In this document: positions 1 through 8,643 of the stretch, one piece after another
Layout of the letters: every line of letters begins with the position of its first letter
Numbering within the stretch: the first letter of the stretch is position 1
Source: Natronincola peptidivorans
GTDB lineage: Bacteria > Bacillota > Clostridia > Peptostreptococcales > Natronincolaceae
Direction: 5' to 3'
Length of the DNA: 64,000 nucleotides
NCBI RefSeq assembly: GCF_900111615.1
Contig: NZ_FOHU01000008.1
Location: 1-64,000, forward strand
Made by a program: the position numbers and the translations under genes
The notes under the pieces: model-generated
Databases searched by the model: none
What the model saw: only the letters and a program-made list of their open reading frames with translations
Told to the model about the DNA's origin: nothing

Positions 1-141
1 CACAAGCTTCATGAGTGGAAGCGTCCTTTAAACGAAGTCGATATGCTGACAAATGCCGATAATATGCCGGGCAAATGGCAGCTACTGATCTACTTAGGGC
101 AACAAACCATCCTCTCACAACAAAACCAACCTTCCCCTTAA
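1..141 (+). CDS. C-terminal end of an unidentified protein (possibly a transposase), cut by window edge
   Basis: An open frame runs from the first base to a TAA at 139-141 and would encode the last 46 residues of a protein, ending LSQQNQPSP. I do not recognise the family. The stretch is noticeably richer in G+C than the surrounding DNA, and the next 340 bases look non-coding, which would suit the end of an insertion sequence, but no terminal repeat can be checked because the left part is missing. It may also simply be the end of an ordinary gene or not be coding. Confidence 0.35.
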   Translation, partial: HKLHEWKRPLNEVDMLTNADNMPGKWQLLIYLGQQTILSQQNQPSP

Positions 142-480
142 ATGTGCCTTTGCACTTTTGCTAAACTTCATCGTTTCACCATCAATGCTGTGGGTTCCAG
201 AGCATTATTTGTGGTATCATCAATCTATTTTTTTGATGTTTTCTTCTTTTAAGAAGGTACTCCCCCCACAAATCATGTTGTAAAATTTTGTTTCTTAGTT
301 TTCATAACCTACTTTACACTATCATAGTTTATAGTAATAATATTCTTTTCATAGAGATAATTTGTATTGTATACTACTATAAATATTTCATAAAATAGAA
401 ATAGTGCTTTTATCGCAAAAAAATAAGGTAGATTTCTCTACCTGAGATTGTTAGAATCATTACGAAAATCCATTTCAATT
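142..480. other. Intergenic region without a recognised gene
   Basis: AT-rich DNA between the partial frame at the left edge and the spore-protein gene. Apart from the terminator at 416-443 I see no gene, tRNA or conserved RNA in it. If the left-edge frame is a transposase, the end of that element should lie in the first part of this stretch. Confidence 0.5.
416..443 (-). terminator. Intrinsic terminator of the spore-protein gene
   Basis: A 7-bp perfect stem (AGGTAGA/TCTACCT, 426-432 and 437-443) with a 4-base loop is followed on the minus strand by TATTTTTTT, about 40 bases after the stop codon. Confidence 0.8.
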
Positions 481-687
481 CTATTTTTTCTTATACTTAT
501 GAACTAAATCTTTTTTACCCATATCAATTAACTGAGTTGTCATGATTCCACCTATAGCTCCACCATAATATCCGGCTATAGGAGATGGTATATCAGACCT
601 ATCAATTCCTAATTCCTTTGCAATTTCATAGTTTTCATCAATAATTTTCTTTTCATCTATTTCTGTTTTTTTTCTTTTTTTATGCAT
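481..687 (-). CDS. Small acid-soluble spore protein, alpha/beta type (divergent)
   Basis: A 68-residue, lysine-rich protein. Alpha/beta-type SASPs coat and protect DNA in dormant spores and are degraded by the GPR protease on germination. The sequence shows the two conserved family blocks: NYEIAKELGI (about residues 19-28) and GGAIGGIMTTQLIDMGKKDL (about 42-61), matching the family pattern of a YEIA-ELG helix and a GG-GG-M---L---- helix. It differs from the usual proteins in a highly charged KK/RK N-terminus and a KYKKK tail, so it may be one of the minor SASP-like proteins. The ATG is preceded by GAGGTGA and the gene stands alone with its own terminator, as is usual for SASP genes. Confidence 0.8.
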   Translation of the reverse strand: MHKKRKKTEIDEKKIIDENYEIAKELGIDRSDIPSPIAGYYGGAIGGIMTTQLIDMGKKDLVHKYKKK

Positions 688-787
688 AATGAAATCACCT
701 CGTTAATATTGTATGTAAAAAACATCTCTTGATACCAGTTAATATACGAGGATAAATTTACATGACTTTTTAATCTATATATATATA

Positions 788-796
788 TGCTATAAT
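788..796 (+). promoter_or_regulatory. Possible extended -10 promoter for degV
   Basis: TGCTATAAT is a perfect extended -10 element about 110 bases before the degV start. The matching -35 region is only AT-rich, so the assignment rests on the -10 alone. Confidence 0.4.
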
Positions 797-905
797 CTCT
801 ATAGAGAAGTAAATTTTTGCAAAAATGAAAAAGACTTTTCCCGTCTGCTAAATAAATAGATATATAGATATTGAAAAAAATGTATTATGTATAGGAGGAA
901 TCAAA

Positions 906-1754
906 ATGAGTGAAGTGCAAATCATTACAGATAGCACTGGTGACCTTTCTTCGGAAATACTAATCAAAAAAAATATTGCTGTTATACCATTGTATGTAGT
1001 TTTTGAAGAGAATACCTATAGAGATGGTGTAGACATAAACCCAAAAGAATTATTTAAAAAGGTTGATGAAACCAAAGAGTTGCCCAAAACCTCAGCACCA
1101 ACGCCAGCTGATTTTCATAACATATTTAGACCCTACATTGAAACAGAAAAAAGTATTGTCTATATTGGATTGTCTTCAAATTTGTCTTCAACAATACAAA
1201 ATGCCAAAATTGCAGCTGCAGAATTTCCTAAGGATAGAATACATATTGTAGATTCCCTTAACCTATCAGCTGGTATTGGCTTACTAGCTTTACAGGCTGT
1301 TGATTATGCGGCGAAGGGGCTTAGTGCTAAGGAAATTGCTGTGGAAATAAAAGAAACAATTCCAAAAATGAAATCCTGGTTTATGATTGATACCATGGAT
1401 TATTTGAAAAAAGGCGGAAGATGCTCATCTATCCAAAGCTTCATAGGCAATATACTGAAAATTAGACCTTTGTTAAAGGTGATAGATGGAAAAATAATTC
1501 TCCATCAAAAAATAAGGGGTAAAAAAGAAAAAACCTTGAAAGCTTTTTGTGAGGAAGTATTATGCCATAAAGATAAGATGAACTTAAATAGAGTCGTTGT
1601 TATTCATGCTCTCGCAGAGGAGGATGCACTCTATTTAAAGAATAGTTTGCAGCAAGCACTAGCTATTAAGGAGATTGTCTTTCTAGAGGCTGGATGTGTT
1701 ATATCCAGCCATTGTGGCCCTAAAACCGTTGGGATTATGTATGCCTTAAAATAA
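906..1754 (+). CDS. DegV family fatty-acid-binding protein
   Basis: A 282-residue DegV protein, the usual length of the family. DegV proteins (such as FakB of Staphylococcus) bind a fatty acid in the cleft between two domains and can present it to a fatty acid kinase. The N-terminal IITDSTGDLSSE block and the PLYVVF...YRDGVDI segment are typical, and the TSAPTPADF region and SNLSSTIQNA segment correspond to conserved ligand-binding loops. The start has AGGAGG seven bases upstream. No fakA-type kinase gene is visible nearby, so the partner must be encoded elsewhere. The gene converges with the DUF362 gene, whose stop lies only nine bases away. The bound lipid and the physiological role here cannot be told from sequence. 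Confidence 0.9.
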   Translation: MSEVQIITDSTGDLSSEILIKKNIAVIPLYVVFEENTYRDGVDINPKELFKKVDETKELPKTSAPTPADFHNIFRPYIETEKSIVYIGLSSNLSSTIQNAKIAAAEFPKDRIHIVDSLNLSAGIGLLALQAVDYAAKGLSAKEIAVEIKETIPKMKSWFMIDTMDYLKKGGRCSSIQSFIGNILKIRPLLKVIDGKIILHQKIRGKKEKTLKAFCEEVLCHKDKMNLNRVVVIHALAEEDALYLKNSLQQALAIKEIVFLEAGCVISSHCGPKTVGIMYALK

Positions 1755-1763
1755 TAATTTTGT

Positions 1764-2696
1764 TTATTGGCTACCATGAATGTCTTTTATCACACTATTT
1801 GCATCTAAGAGGATTTCTTGCCCGTAGGCAGCTTTAGAAAACAGTTTTTCTGCTTCTTCTAAAGTTAAGCCCTTTATGGTCATTTTTTTTGGATCTGCTT
1901 CTCCTGCTCCTTCTTTATACAATCGATAGATATATTGTACAGCCTGAGGTAAAAAGCCCAATAACCTAGCGCCTACTGCATCAGCAGCTACTGGATCTGT
2001 CGCTGCTATAATTAAGCCTTCAGTATTTACCGCTTTACCATCGCTAGGGCCTGTGCCAATCATGGTTTTGTCTAAGCTTATAATAGCTAAATCTATGGGA
2101 ATCTTTTTGGCCATAGCAACAATAAATCCATGTAAATCCTCATGAATTCCTGTTTTCTTTTTAGGGAATCCATGGACTTCTGCAGGAGGCCACCCTAGTG
2201 CTATATTTTTTATGGAGGCACTTACAGTAGCCTCTTCATGCTGCTTCAATTGTGTAAAGCTTATGAGGACATCAGTTTCTTCCAGCAATCTATTTATCTT
2301 TGTTTTTCTTATAATCTTATCCTCTAATTCCATCTCTATATAGGGTCCATAATTTAAATCGATAAATTCTACCTTTTCATCCTCTATAATTTTATTATAG
2401 CCTACTGTTTGAAATACCTTTTGAGTATCATCTCCACCGGACCCAGTGGCTATAACCACTTTTTGTGGCTTCTTATTTTTTACATATTGTATTAATTTCT
2501 TCAGAGTTTCAGGTCCAACAACAGTAGCGGTATAAGGGGGCTTTGCCTTTACCCAGTTGGGGGTTATCACTACCCTGTCTCCCTCTTTTATTATTTCATC
2601 AATTGGCAATAGATTGATGGCTTCTATTATTGACTGCTGTTCAGACTGGTTATGGGTTATGGACACAATAGGTTCTTCAATTTTTCTTCTCCTCAT
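1764..2696 (-). CDS. DUF362 domain-containing protein without ferredoxin clusters
   Basis: A protein of about 310 residues that spans a DUF362 domain, recognisable by VVITPNWV near the start, the ATGSGGDDTQKVF segment, the LISFTQLKQHEEATVSASIKN block and the later ATDPVAADAVGARLLGF block. DUF362 proteins are common in anaerobes and have no settled function; several carry iron-sulfur clusters, but this one has no cysteine motif. I start at the ATG at 2696 because GGAGG lies eight bases before it; an in-frame GTG at 2711 overlaps that site. A longer DUF362 protein with two 4Fe-4S motifs lies 2 kb away at 4878-6026, which suggests related roles, but they are separated by a nucleotidase gene and a terminator. 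Confidence 0.8.
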   Translation of the reverse strand: MRRRKIEEPIVSITHNQSEQQSIIEAINLLPIDEIIKEGDRVVITPNWVKAKPPYTATVVGPETLKKLIQYVKNKKPQKVVIATGSGGDDTQKVFQTVGYNKIIEDEKVEFIDLNYGPYIEMELEDKIIRKTKINRLLEETDVLISFTQLKQHEEATVSASIKNIALGWPPAEVHGFPKKKTGIHEDLHGFIVAMAKKIPIDLAIISLDKTMIGTGPSDGKAVNTEGLIIAATDPVAADAVGARLLGFLPQAVQYIYRLYKEGAGEADPKKMTIKGLTLEEAEKLFSKAAYGQEILLDANSVIKDIHGSQ

Positions 2697-2771
2697 CTTT
2701 ATTACCTCCACCCTGTTTTTCCTTTATTTGTCCCCATTCATTATAATCTTATACACAGGTAAAGATGAATA

Positions 2772-2810
2772 AACAAAAAAACGTAGCTCCTTAAGCGCTA
2801 CGTTTTTTTG
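2772..2810. terminator. Bidirectional intrinsic terminator
   Basis: AAAAAAACGTAGC and GCTACGTTTTTTT form a perfect stem with flanking A and T tracts, so it can work in both directions. It directly follows the stop of the 5'-nucleotidase gene on the minus strand. Confidence 0.85.
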
Positions 2811-2821
2811 TTCAATTATAA

Positions 2822-4630
2822 TTATTTAGAGATTACTATCTCTTGTCCTGGTAATATTAAGTTTGGATTACTGATATTGTTTAGTTCTTGTAATACTTCC
2901 CATGTTGTGTCATATTTCATTGCAATTGTTGATAACCAATCTCCTGCTTGAACAACATAGATGATTGTTGTTACTTCTTCCACTGGTACTTCAACAACTG
3001 GCTCTTCCACTACCTCTTCAACCTCTACTACTTCTTCTACCACTTCTTCTTCAACTATTTCTTCTGCTACTTCTTCAGCTATTTCTTCCTCTTGGATTTC
3101 TATAGCAGTGATACGACCTTCTACTACTGGTTCAATTACACCTTTTTCTTGGATGTAGCTAATTAAAGCCTCATCCATTGCCATTAATGTTCTAATTGAT
3201 GGGGTAGCTTGAATCATGGTATATCCATCACCACCAGCGGCAATAAAGTCATTGGTAGCTAAAGTATATTCTTTATCCATTTCTAATGGCGCGCCATTAA
3301 TCATAATATCAACAATACGGTCACCTACAGATTTGTTTAAATCTATTTTATAGCTCATACCTGCTACATGAGGGAAAGCTCCCTTTAATTCAGGATAAGC
3401 ATCAGTGCCCATTTCTAACGCCTCTTTAATAACTGCTCCCGTTACCTCTTTTACTTCTAGAGAATTACCAAATGGGAAAACTGTTATAATATCTTTTCGA
3501 GTTATTTCTCCTGCTTCAATGGATGTACGGATTCCTCCACCATTGGTTAGAGCTACATCAGCTCCAGTAGCATGAATAAATACATCAGTAATCAGGTTTC
3601 CTAGGTTGGTTTCTCCAGCTCTTACTTGTTCTCTTTCACCGTCAAGAGTGACAACAGTCTCACCAACTACTTCGCTCATTACGGCTTCATTGATTTCATC
3701 AATTTCATTAATGATCTCCATAATTGCTGCATCTTCTTCTGTTTCTTCCACTGCATCTTTTGAAATCAAGCTAGCATTTATAGATGCCACACTGCCATTT
3801 TCTATAACTAGTTCAACAACCCCTAGATACTTTCCGTATTCTCCAGCACTTACTAATAATGTATCTCCTAGGATGAGTCCTTCTTCAAATAAAGTATGGC
3901 TATGTCCATCTACAAATAAATCAATTCCTTGAACTTCTTCTATAACCTTTATGCTGGTATCCACACTTTCTTCATCTATGCCTAAATGTCCAAGGGCAAC
4001 GATAATGTCTACTTTCTCCTGTAATTCCTCCACCATTTCTGCTGCAGCTTCTACAGGATCACCAAAGGTTAACCCCTCTACCCCTTTAGGGTGTGATTTA
4101 AATAGGGTTTCTGGTGTAGCTAAGCCAAATATTCCTATCTTTACTCCATCAATTTCTTTAACTACATAGGCATCCAATAGATTAGTACCATCAGCTTTCT
4201 TTACATTGGCTGCAAGGATAGGAAATTCTGCCATCCCGTCTAATTCAACCAATCTTTCCTGTCCATAGTTAAAATCATGATTTCCTGCCGCCATTGCATC
4301 ATAACCAATGGCATTCATAATAGTTACTATGCTTTCTCCCTCTACACTAGTAGCGATTGGTAATCCATGCAAGGTATCTCCAGCATCTAACAACAATGTG
4401 TTAGGATTTGCCTCCCTCATCTCATTTACCAGTGTGGCAATTTTGCCAAAGCCCATACCATCATAGGCACCTTCCAGTACTCTACCATGGATGTCATTCG
4501 TATGTAGAATAGTAATGACAACTTCCTCTGTCTCGTTAGCAAAGGCAAATACCATGGAAGATAGCACCATAGCAGTGACTAGTAGACCAACCAATAGTCT
4601 GCTAAAAAAAACATTGTTATTTCTTTTCAT
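2822..4630 (-). CDS. Secreted bifunctional 5'-nucleotidase/metallophosphatase with C-terminal LysM
   Basis: A 602-residue exported enzyme that should hydrolyse nucleotides or related phosphate esters outside the cell. Residues 1-31 form a signal peptide ending ...FAFANE. The calcineurin-like metallophosphatase domain follows, with metal-binding motifs HTNDIHGR (43-50), LDAGDTLHG (81-89), GNHDFNYG (116-123), ALGHLGID (212-219) and DGHSHT (241-246). The 5'-nucleotidase C-terminal domain contains TNLGNLITD and ALTNGGGIR, the substrate-binding segment. A long acidic Glu/Val-rich linker (roughly 510-555) leads to one LysM domain at the C-terminus (YVVQAGDWLSTIAMKY...), which should hold the enzyme on peptidoglycan. 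The start has AGGAGG at good distance. The gene looks monocistronic with its own terminator. Confidence 0.93.
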   Translation of the reverse strand: MKRNNNVFFSRLLVGLLVTAMVLSSMVFAFANETEEVVITILHTNDIHGRVLEGAYDGMGFGKIATLVNEMREANPNTLLLDAGDTLHGLPIATSVEGESIVTIMNAIGYDAMAAGNHDFNYGQERLVELDGMAEFPILAANVKKADGTNLLDAYVVKEIDGVKIGIFGLATPETLFKSHPKGVEGLTFGDPVEAAAEMVEELQEKVDIIVALGHLGIDEESVDTSIKVIEEVQGIDLFVDGHSHTLFEEGLILGDTLLVSAGEYGKYLGVVELVIENGSVASINASLISKDAVEETEEDAAIMEIINEIDEINEAVMSEVVGETVVTLDGEREQVRAGETNLGNLITDVFIHATGADVALTNGGGIRTSIEAGEITRKDIITVFPFGNSLEVKEVTGAVIKEALEMGTDAYPELKGAFPHVAGMSYKIDLNKSVGDRIVDIMINGAPLEMDKEYTLATNDFIAAGGDGYTMIQATPSIRTLMAMDEALISYIQEKGVIEPVVEGRITAIEIQEEEIAEEVAEEIVEEEVVEEVVEVEEVVEEPVVEVPVEEVTTIIYVVQAGDWLSTIAMKYDTTWEVLQELNNISNPNLILPGQEIVISK

Positions 4631-4877
4631 ATAAATCCTCCTTTCTATATTTAAATCACTTCTCTTATGGAAATGATTTATCAGATATATATTTCAATAT
4701 AATGAAAGATTTTCCTGCTTTTTTGTTATATAAATGTAATGTTTTTTAATAACACTTTAGATATCCGACCTTAATTTCTAATATGCTAAGGGTTACATTT
4801 GCAGCCCGCAGTTTTTAGCATCATAATAAATTATATCTAGTAAAATTTAGCCTTAGAAGCACATGTCTATAATTAAG

Positions 4878-6026
4878 CTACATTCTCATCAGTCGTCCTA
4901 TGATCTTTGGCCTCTTAATCTTCACTGCTTTTTTAGGACATAGCTCATGACAGCAAAAACACCGGATACATTTTTCTAAATCTGCATACGGCTTTTTCTC
5001 CTTCATGGTAATAGCCTTCGGTGGACAGCATATTTCGCAATCCTTGCAGCCTACACAATCATTATGATCAAAGATTGGCTTTGGCTGACAAAGTGATGTT
5101 AAGTAATTCTCTAAGAAAACCGGCACTCTACCTTTAAAGAAATTAATACTGGCTATATTGGGAGATTTAAATTTTTCTACTCGACAAGCTTCAATTGTCT
5201 CCCCCTTTAATAAATAATCATCAAAAGTATTTTTGACAAGTCCTCTCTCTACACACCTCTTTACAGTAGGAATATCTGAAGGATTGATTCCAATTAACTG
5301 AGCTGCAACCACATCTAAATGGTAGGGACTATTGGATGCTATCACTACCCCTACATTTCTTGGTTCCCCAGCTGATGGTCCTTCTCCTTCCATCCCAACA
5401 ATACCATCCATGATAGATAATACTGGCTTTGCATATAAGCAAACATCCACCAGCATATTTGAAAAATCTTTGATATCCGGCATCTTAAAATGATATTCCA
5501 CCTTTAGCATCCCAGGGATAATACCAAATAGATTTTTTACAGCTCCCGTAAACAAAGCCATGCCATGAGTCTTCAGCTTAGATACAGATATGACCGCATC
5601 AACCTCCTGTAGCACCTTGATGGCATTTATTCTTTTTAACAGCATCCCTTCAGGATGATTGTCTTCATACTCATCTGTGTTGTAATTCAATATAAATCCA
5701 CTTTCCTCGGCGATTTTTTCTATGCCACAGGCCTTATAAATCCCCTTTAAGGCTCTGGTTGTGAAGGGTCCTCCTGGACTATCACCGATGATTACCTTAC
5801 AGCCATACTCCATTAATATATCTCCTAAAGCCTTAACAAAAATGGGGTGGGTTGTAACAGCTTCTTCAGGTCTTTTTTTCATCAACAGGTTAAGCTTTAG
5901 TAAAACTGTTTGGCCTTTTTCTATGTATTTCTCTAGTCCACCTAAATGCTGAATTCCCACCTCTATTGTTTTTTTCGTTTTATAATAATCATAATCCTTA
6001 CATTTTGTTAAAGATACAGCATTCAT
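4878..6026 (-). CDS. DUF362 domain protein with two C-terminal 4Fe-4S motifs
   Basis: A 382-residue protein with a DUF362 domain (about residues 40-290; LKLNLLMKKRPEEAVTTHP, IIGDSPGG, AVISVSKLKTHGMALFTGAVKN) followed by a ferredoxin-like tail carrying two cysteine motifs, CVGCKDCEICCP and CIRCFCCHELCP, each able to hold a 4Fe-4S cluster. This layout suggests electron transfer in the cytoplasm, but the substrate of the DUF362 part is unknown. The ribosome binding site AGGAGG lies within the last codons of the HAD phosphatase gene, whose stop is six bases upstream, so the two are very probably co-transcribed. The family is known by domain only and no function should be assumed. Confidence 0.85.
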   Translation of the reverse strand: MNAVSLTKCKDYDYYKTKKTIEVGIQHLGGLEKYIEKGQTVLLKLNLLMKKRPEEAVTTHPIFVKALGDILMEYGCKVIIGDSPGGPFTTRALKGIYKACGIEKIAEESGFILNYNTDEYEDNHPEGMLLKRINAIKVLQEVDAVISVSKLKTHGMALFTGAVKNLFGIIPGMLKVEYHFKMPDIKDFSNMLVDVCLYAKPVLSIMDGIVGMEGEGPSAGEPRNVGVVIASNSPYHLDVVAAQLIGINPSDIPTVKRCVERGLVKNTFDDYLLKGETIEACRVEKFKSPNIASINFFKGRVPVFLENYLTSLCQPKPIFDHNDCVGCKDCEICCPPKAITMKEKKPYADLEKCIRCFCCHELCPKKAVKIKRPKIIGRLMRM

Positions 6027-6032
6027 ATCATC

Positions 6033-6863
6033 CTATGCCTCCTGAAATACAATCCTTTTAATACCTTCTGCTACGCCGTCCTCATCATTAGCAGCTGTAA
6101 TATAATCTGACTGCTGTAGTACATAATCCTCCCCATTGCCCATGGCTACAAAGGTTTCCACATAGTCCTTCATTGATAAGTCGTTATAATTATCTCCAAA
6201 GGCAATTATTTCATTTTTCTTTATGCCCAATTTTTTTGCTAAAGCTTCGATGGCCTTACCTTTTGAAACATCTTTATTCATAATTTCTATATTGTTATGC
6301 CAAGACTTATCGATTTGTATAGAGTTCATCTGGGCTATGATTTTTTTCACTCTTTCAAGCTTATTTGAATCTTCATCAATTATCAATACTTTCAAAACAT
6401 CTATATCAGTATTTTTCAAAAATCTTATAGCATCCTGGAGATGTACAATATTGATCCTATCTTCTTCTTTTTGTAATAAATTCCATTGATGATATCTTAA
6501 TGAACTATGCTTTAATTCCTCTATGTAGAAAACCTCTTGGTCATAAAAATGAAAATATATATCATGAGCTTTACATATTTCTGCTATTGCGATGACATCT
6601 TCTTTTGTCATTGGATTATGATAGATGATTTCATTGGTATATAGATCTCTTATTAGGCCGCCATTGCATGCAATTATTGGGGTAGCTATTCCTAATAATT
6701 TCCCATAGAATCTTGCAGAGGTATAAATTCTCCCGGTGGCAATGGCGATATAAATGCCTTTATCAATTGCTTCCTTCAAGGTTTTTTTATTTTCCAAGCT
6801 TATTTCATGCTTGCTGTTTAATAATGTCCCATCCATATCTACTACAATAAGCTTATACTCCAT
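6033..6863 (-). CDS. Cof-type HAD-IIB family hydrolase (sugar or cofactor phosphatase)
   Basis: A 276-residue HAD superfamily phosphatase of the Cof subfamily. All four HAD motifs are visible: the nucleophile DMDGTLLN (9-16), the motif II threonine in AIATGR (about 41-46), a conserved lysine in VSKGKAIEALAK, and the acidic motif GDNYNDLSM. The C2-type cap between motifs II and III defines subtype IIB. Enzymes of this group act on sugar phosphates, flavin or pyridoxal phosphate and are notoriously promiscuous, so no substrate is assigned. The start ATG has GAGGAGG upstream. It is the first gene of a two-gene unit with the ferredoxin-type DUF362 protein. Confidence 0.88.
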   Translation of the reverse strand: MEYKLIVVDMDGTLLNSKHEISLENKKTLKEAIDKGIYIAIATGRIYTSARFYGKLLGIATPIIACNGGLIRDLYTNEIIYHNPMTKEDVIAIAEICKAHDIYFHFYDQEVFYIEELKHSSLRYHQWNLLQKEEDRINIVHLQDAIRFLKNTDIDVLKVLIIDEDSNKLERVKKIIAQMNSIQIDKSWHNNIEIMNKDVSKGKAIEALAKKLGIKKNEIIAFGDNYNDLSMKDYVETFVAMGNGEDYVLQQSDYITAANDEDGVAEGIKRIVFQEA

Positions 6864-7049
6864 TTTGAACCCTCCTCTTTTTTTAACTAGGTTCCCGTTG
6901 TATCCTTTTTAGTATACTATCTTTTCAAAGAAATTAAAAATCCAGGATATAGTACTTAGTCTCTCCCTTATATAAAACCTTTCATTACAACCACTACATA
7001 TAGGCCAAATAATATTTTAAATATTTCCTCAAATTAAAGCTAGATTGAA

Positions 7050-7078
7050 TTGACAAAATATTAACACTGGCCTATAAT
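7050..7078 (+). promoter_or_regulatory. Sigma-A promoter of the PerR/Fur-like gene
   Basis: TTGACA (7050-7055), a 17-base spacer and TATAAT (7073-7078) form a perfect consensus promoter about 50 bases before the GTG start. AT-rich sequence just downstream (7091-7112) could hold a Fur-family operator, but I see no clear 7-1-7 repeat. Confidence 0.85.
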
Positions 7079-7129
7079 GGAGATATACTACTAAATAATA
7101 ATATTTTTATATTAAAGGGGGATTGAAGG

Positions 7130-7540
7130 GTGGACACATTAATAAAGTTATTAAGAGAGAAAAATTGTAAAATCACACCACAAAGGATAGCTATTTATCA
7201 TGCATTAAATGATTCAAAGGAACATCCTAATGCTGAAGCTATTTATAAGAAATTGGCTCCTGCTTATCCAACCATAAGTTTAGCAACTGTATATAAGTCA
7301 TTAGAGCTTTTTTCAGAACTAGGATTAGTGCAAGTCATCAATATTGGCGAGAACAGCTTTCGATATGATTCAAATACTACTAGTCATCCCCACGTAGTTT
7401 GCAATATATGCCAAAGAGTTGAGGATCTAGATAACGAATTTTTTCAACATCTATCTGAGAGAGTTGAAAGCTTGTGTGATTATAAGATTAAAAATCAACA
7501 GCTTTGCTTTTATGGTACCTGTGCCAATTGTATCGTCTAA
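7130..7540 (+). CDS. Fur family transcriptional regulator, PerR-like
   Basis: A 136-residue metal-dependent repressor of the Fur family. The N-terminal winged helix contains KITPQRIAIYHAL and the recognition segment TISLATVYKSLELF. The dimer and metal domain has RYDSNTTSHPHVVC, with the aspartate after RY and the SHPH histidines at the places used by PerR for its regulatory Fe/Mn site, and two CxxC pairs (CNIC and CANC) that form the structural zinc site. These point to PerR-type peroxide sensing rather than iron-sensing Fur, which is an inference. The start is GTG with AAAGGGGG upstream. A consensus promoter lies just ahead. It converges with the end of the cobalamin operon, 11 bases away. 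Confidence 0.87.
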   Translation: MDTLIKLLREKNCKITPQRIAIYHALNDSKEHPNAEAIYKKLAPAYPTISLATVYKSLELFSELGLVQVINIGENSFRYDSNTTSHPHVVCNICQRVEDLDNEFFQHLSERVESLCDYKIKNQQLCFYGTCANCIV

Positions 7541-7551
7541 ATCCTTATTGT

Positions 7552-8643
7552 TTAATCACTTATTTCATTCAATATTTTTTTTAGTGCCTTTAGGAAAACG
7601 TTGTTTTGTTCCGGAATCTTAATAGCTACTCTAAAGAATTTATCGTCTAGATTTGTGAAATTACTACAGTCTCTTATTAAAATCTTTTGTTGTAGTAATT
7701 TTTCTTTTAGATGATGTGCATTGCTATCTGTTTTTAGTATTTTTATCAAAATAAAATTCACTGAAGGTGGAAAAGCTTTTATCCCTTCTATATTTTGTAA
7801 CGCTTTAAAAAAACGTCTTTTTTCCTTTCTAAGCCATTGGTGGGTTGCTTCTACATAATTATCTTCTGCTAACAATACCTCTCCAAAATAACCAGCAAAT
7901 GTATTTAAACACCATGGTAAAGTGTTTTTGTTGATCTCTTCAATCATGGTTTTATCACTACATACACCAAATCCCAATCTTAATCCCGGTACACCATAAA
8001 ACTTTGTAAAGGCTCTAACAATTACTATGTTCTTGTGCTTTTTATAGTACGGTAGCATACTATATAAGGGCTGGTCCTCGACAAAATCCATAAAAGCTTC
8101 GTCAATCATTAAATATACTTGATGCTGTTGGCATTTCAGTAATATCTTTTCTATTTTTTGCATTTCAATCAATCGACTGGTGGGATTGTTAGGATTGCAT
8201 AAAACAACTAGGTCAATGGTATCATCTATTTTTTCTATCAATGCATCTATATTTAAATCAAAATTATCTTCCTCCTGTAAAGGAACCTCAACAATCGTAC
8301 TTTCACAGGATTTCAGTGCCTTTTCATATTCGCTAAAGGTTGGAGCTAAAATAATACTTTTTTGAGGCTTAATCCTATGGATTGTATCAAAAATCACTTG
8401 AGCAGCACCATTTCCTACAAAAATATCTTCCTTAATTAGAGAATAGTACTGAGAGATGGCTGCCTTTAAATCCTCATAATAAATATCTGGGTAGTATTGA
8501 AGATCCTCCATTCTATCCTGTATAATTCTTTTTAGTGATTTAGGAAGCCCTAATGGATTTATATTAGCACTATAATCTAAAAGAGTCTTTCTATCTAGCT
8601 TTTCTTTTCTTTCAATTTCAAATATATTACCTCCATGTGTCAT
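7552..8643 (-). CDS. cobD: Threonine-phosphate decarboxylase (PLP enzyme of cobalamin synthesis)
   Basis: A PLP-dependent fold-type I enzyme of about 363 residues related to histidinol-phosphate aminotransferase. In a cobalamin operon it should decarboxylate L-threonine O-3-phosphate to (R)-1-amino-2-propanol phosphate, the linker joining corrin ring and nucleotide loop. Visible are LDYSANINPLG at the N-terminus, YYPDIYYEDL, the CNPNNPTSRL segment, DEAFMDF and the Schiff-base lysine in FTKFYGVPGLRLGFG. I start at the ATG at 8643, which overlaps the cbiB stop (ATGA); a frame extending to 8709 would lie within cbiB. It is the last gene of the operon. A histidinol-phosphate aminotransferase is the alternative, less likely here. 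Confidence 0.9.
   Translation of the reverse strand: MTHGGNIFEIERKEKLDRKTLLDYSANINPLGLPKSLKRIIQDRMEDLQYYPDIYYEDLKAAISQYYSLIKEDIFVGNGAAQVIFDTIHRIKPQKSIILAPTFSEYEKALKSCESTIVEVPLQEEDNFDLNIDALIEKIDDTIDLVVLCNPNNPTSRLIEMQKIEKILLKCQQHQVYLMIDEAFMDFVEDQPLYSMLPYYKKHKNIVIVRAFTKFYGVPGLRLGFGVCSDKTMIEEINKNTLPWCLNTFAGYFGEVLLAEDNYVEATHQWLRKEKRRFFKALQNIEGIKAFPPSVNFILIKILKTDSNAHHLKEKLLQQKILIRDCSNFTNLDDKFFRVAIKIPEQNNVFLKALKKILNEISD

Noticed and set aside
685-745. Possible sigma-G promoter before the spore-protein gene
   Set aside because: A GGTATC/CATACAA-like pair is present on the minus strand but the spacing is off and the match too weak to list.
1688-1710. GGCTGGAT/ATCCAGCC stem inside degV near its end
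   Set aside because: It lies within coding sequence, has no T tract and encodes a normal DegV C-terminal segment, so I do not call a regulatory element.
2948-3166. Open frames on the plus strand with Ser/Thr- or Tyr/Phe-rich repeats
   Set aside because: They are the reverse of the acidic Glu/Val linker of the nucleotidase; the low complexity is a shadow.
4785-4825. ATGCTAA...TTAGCAT possible hairpin after the ferredoxin-type DUF362 gene
   Set aside because: The stem is short with a long loop and no T tract, so neither terminator nor riboswitch can be supported.
7091-7112. AT-rich sequence as a PerR/Fur box
   Set aside because: No 7-1-7 symmetry could be found, so autoregulation is only a guess.
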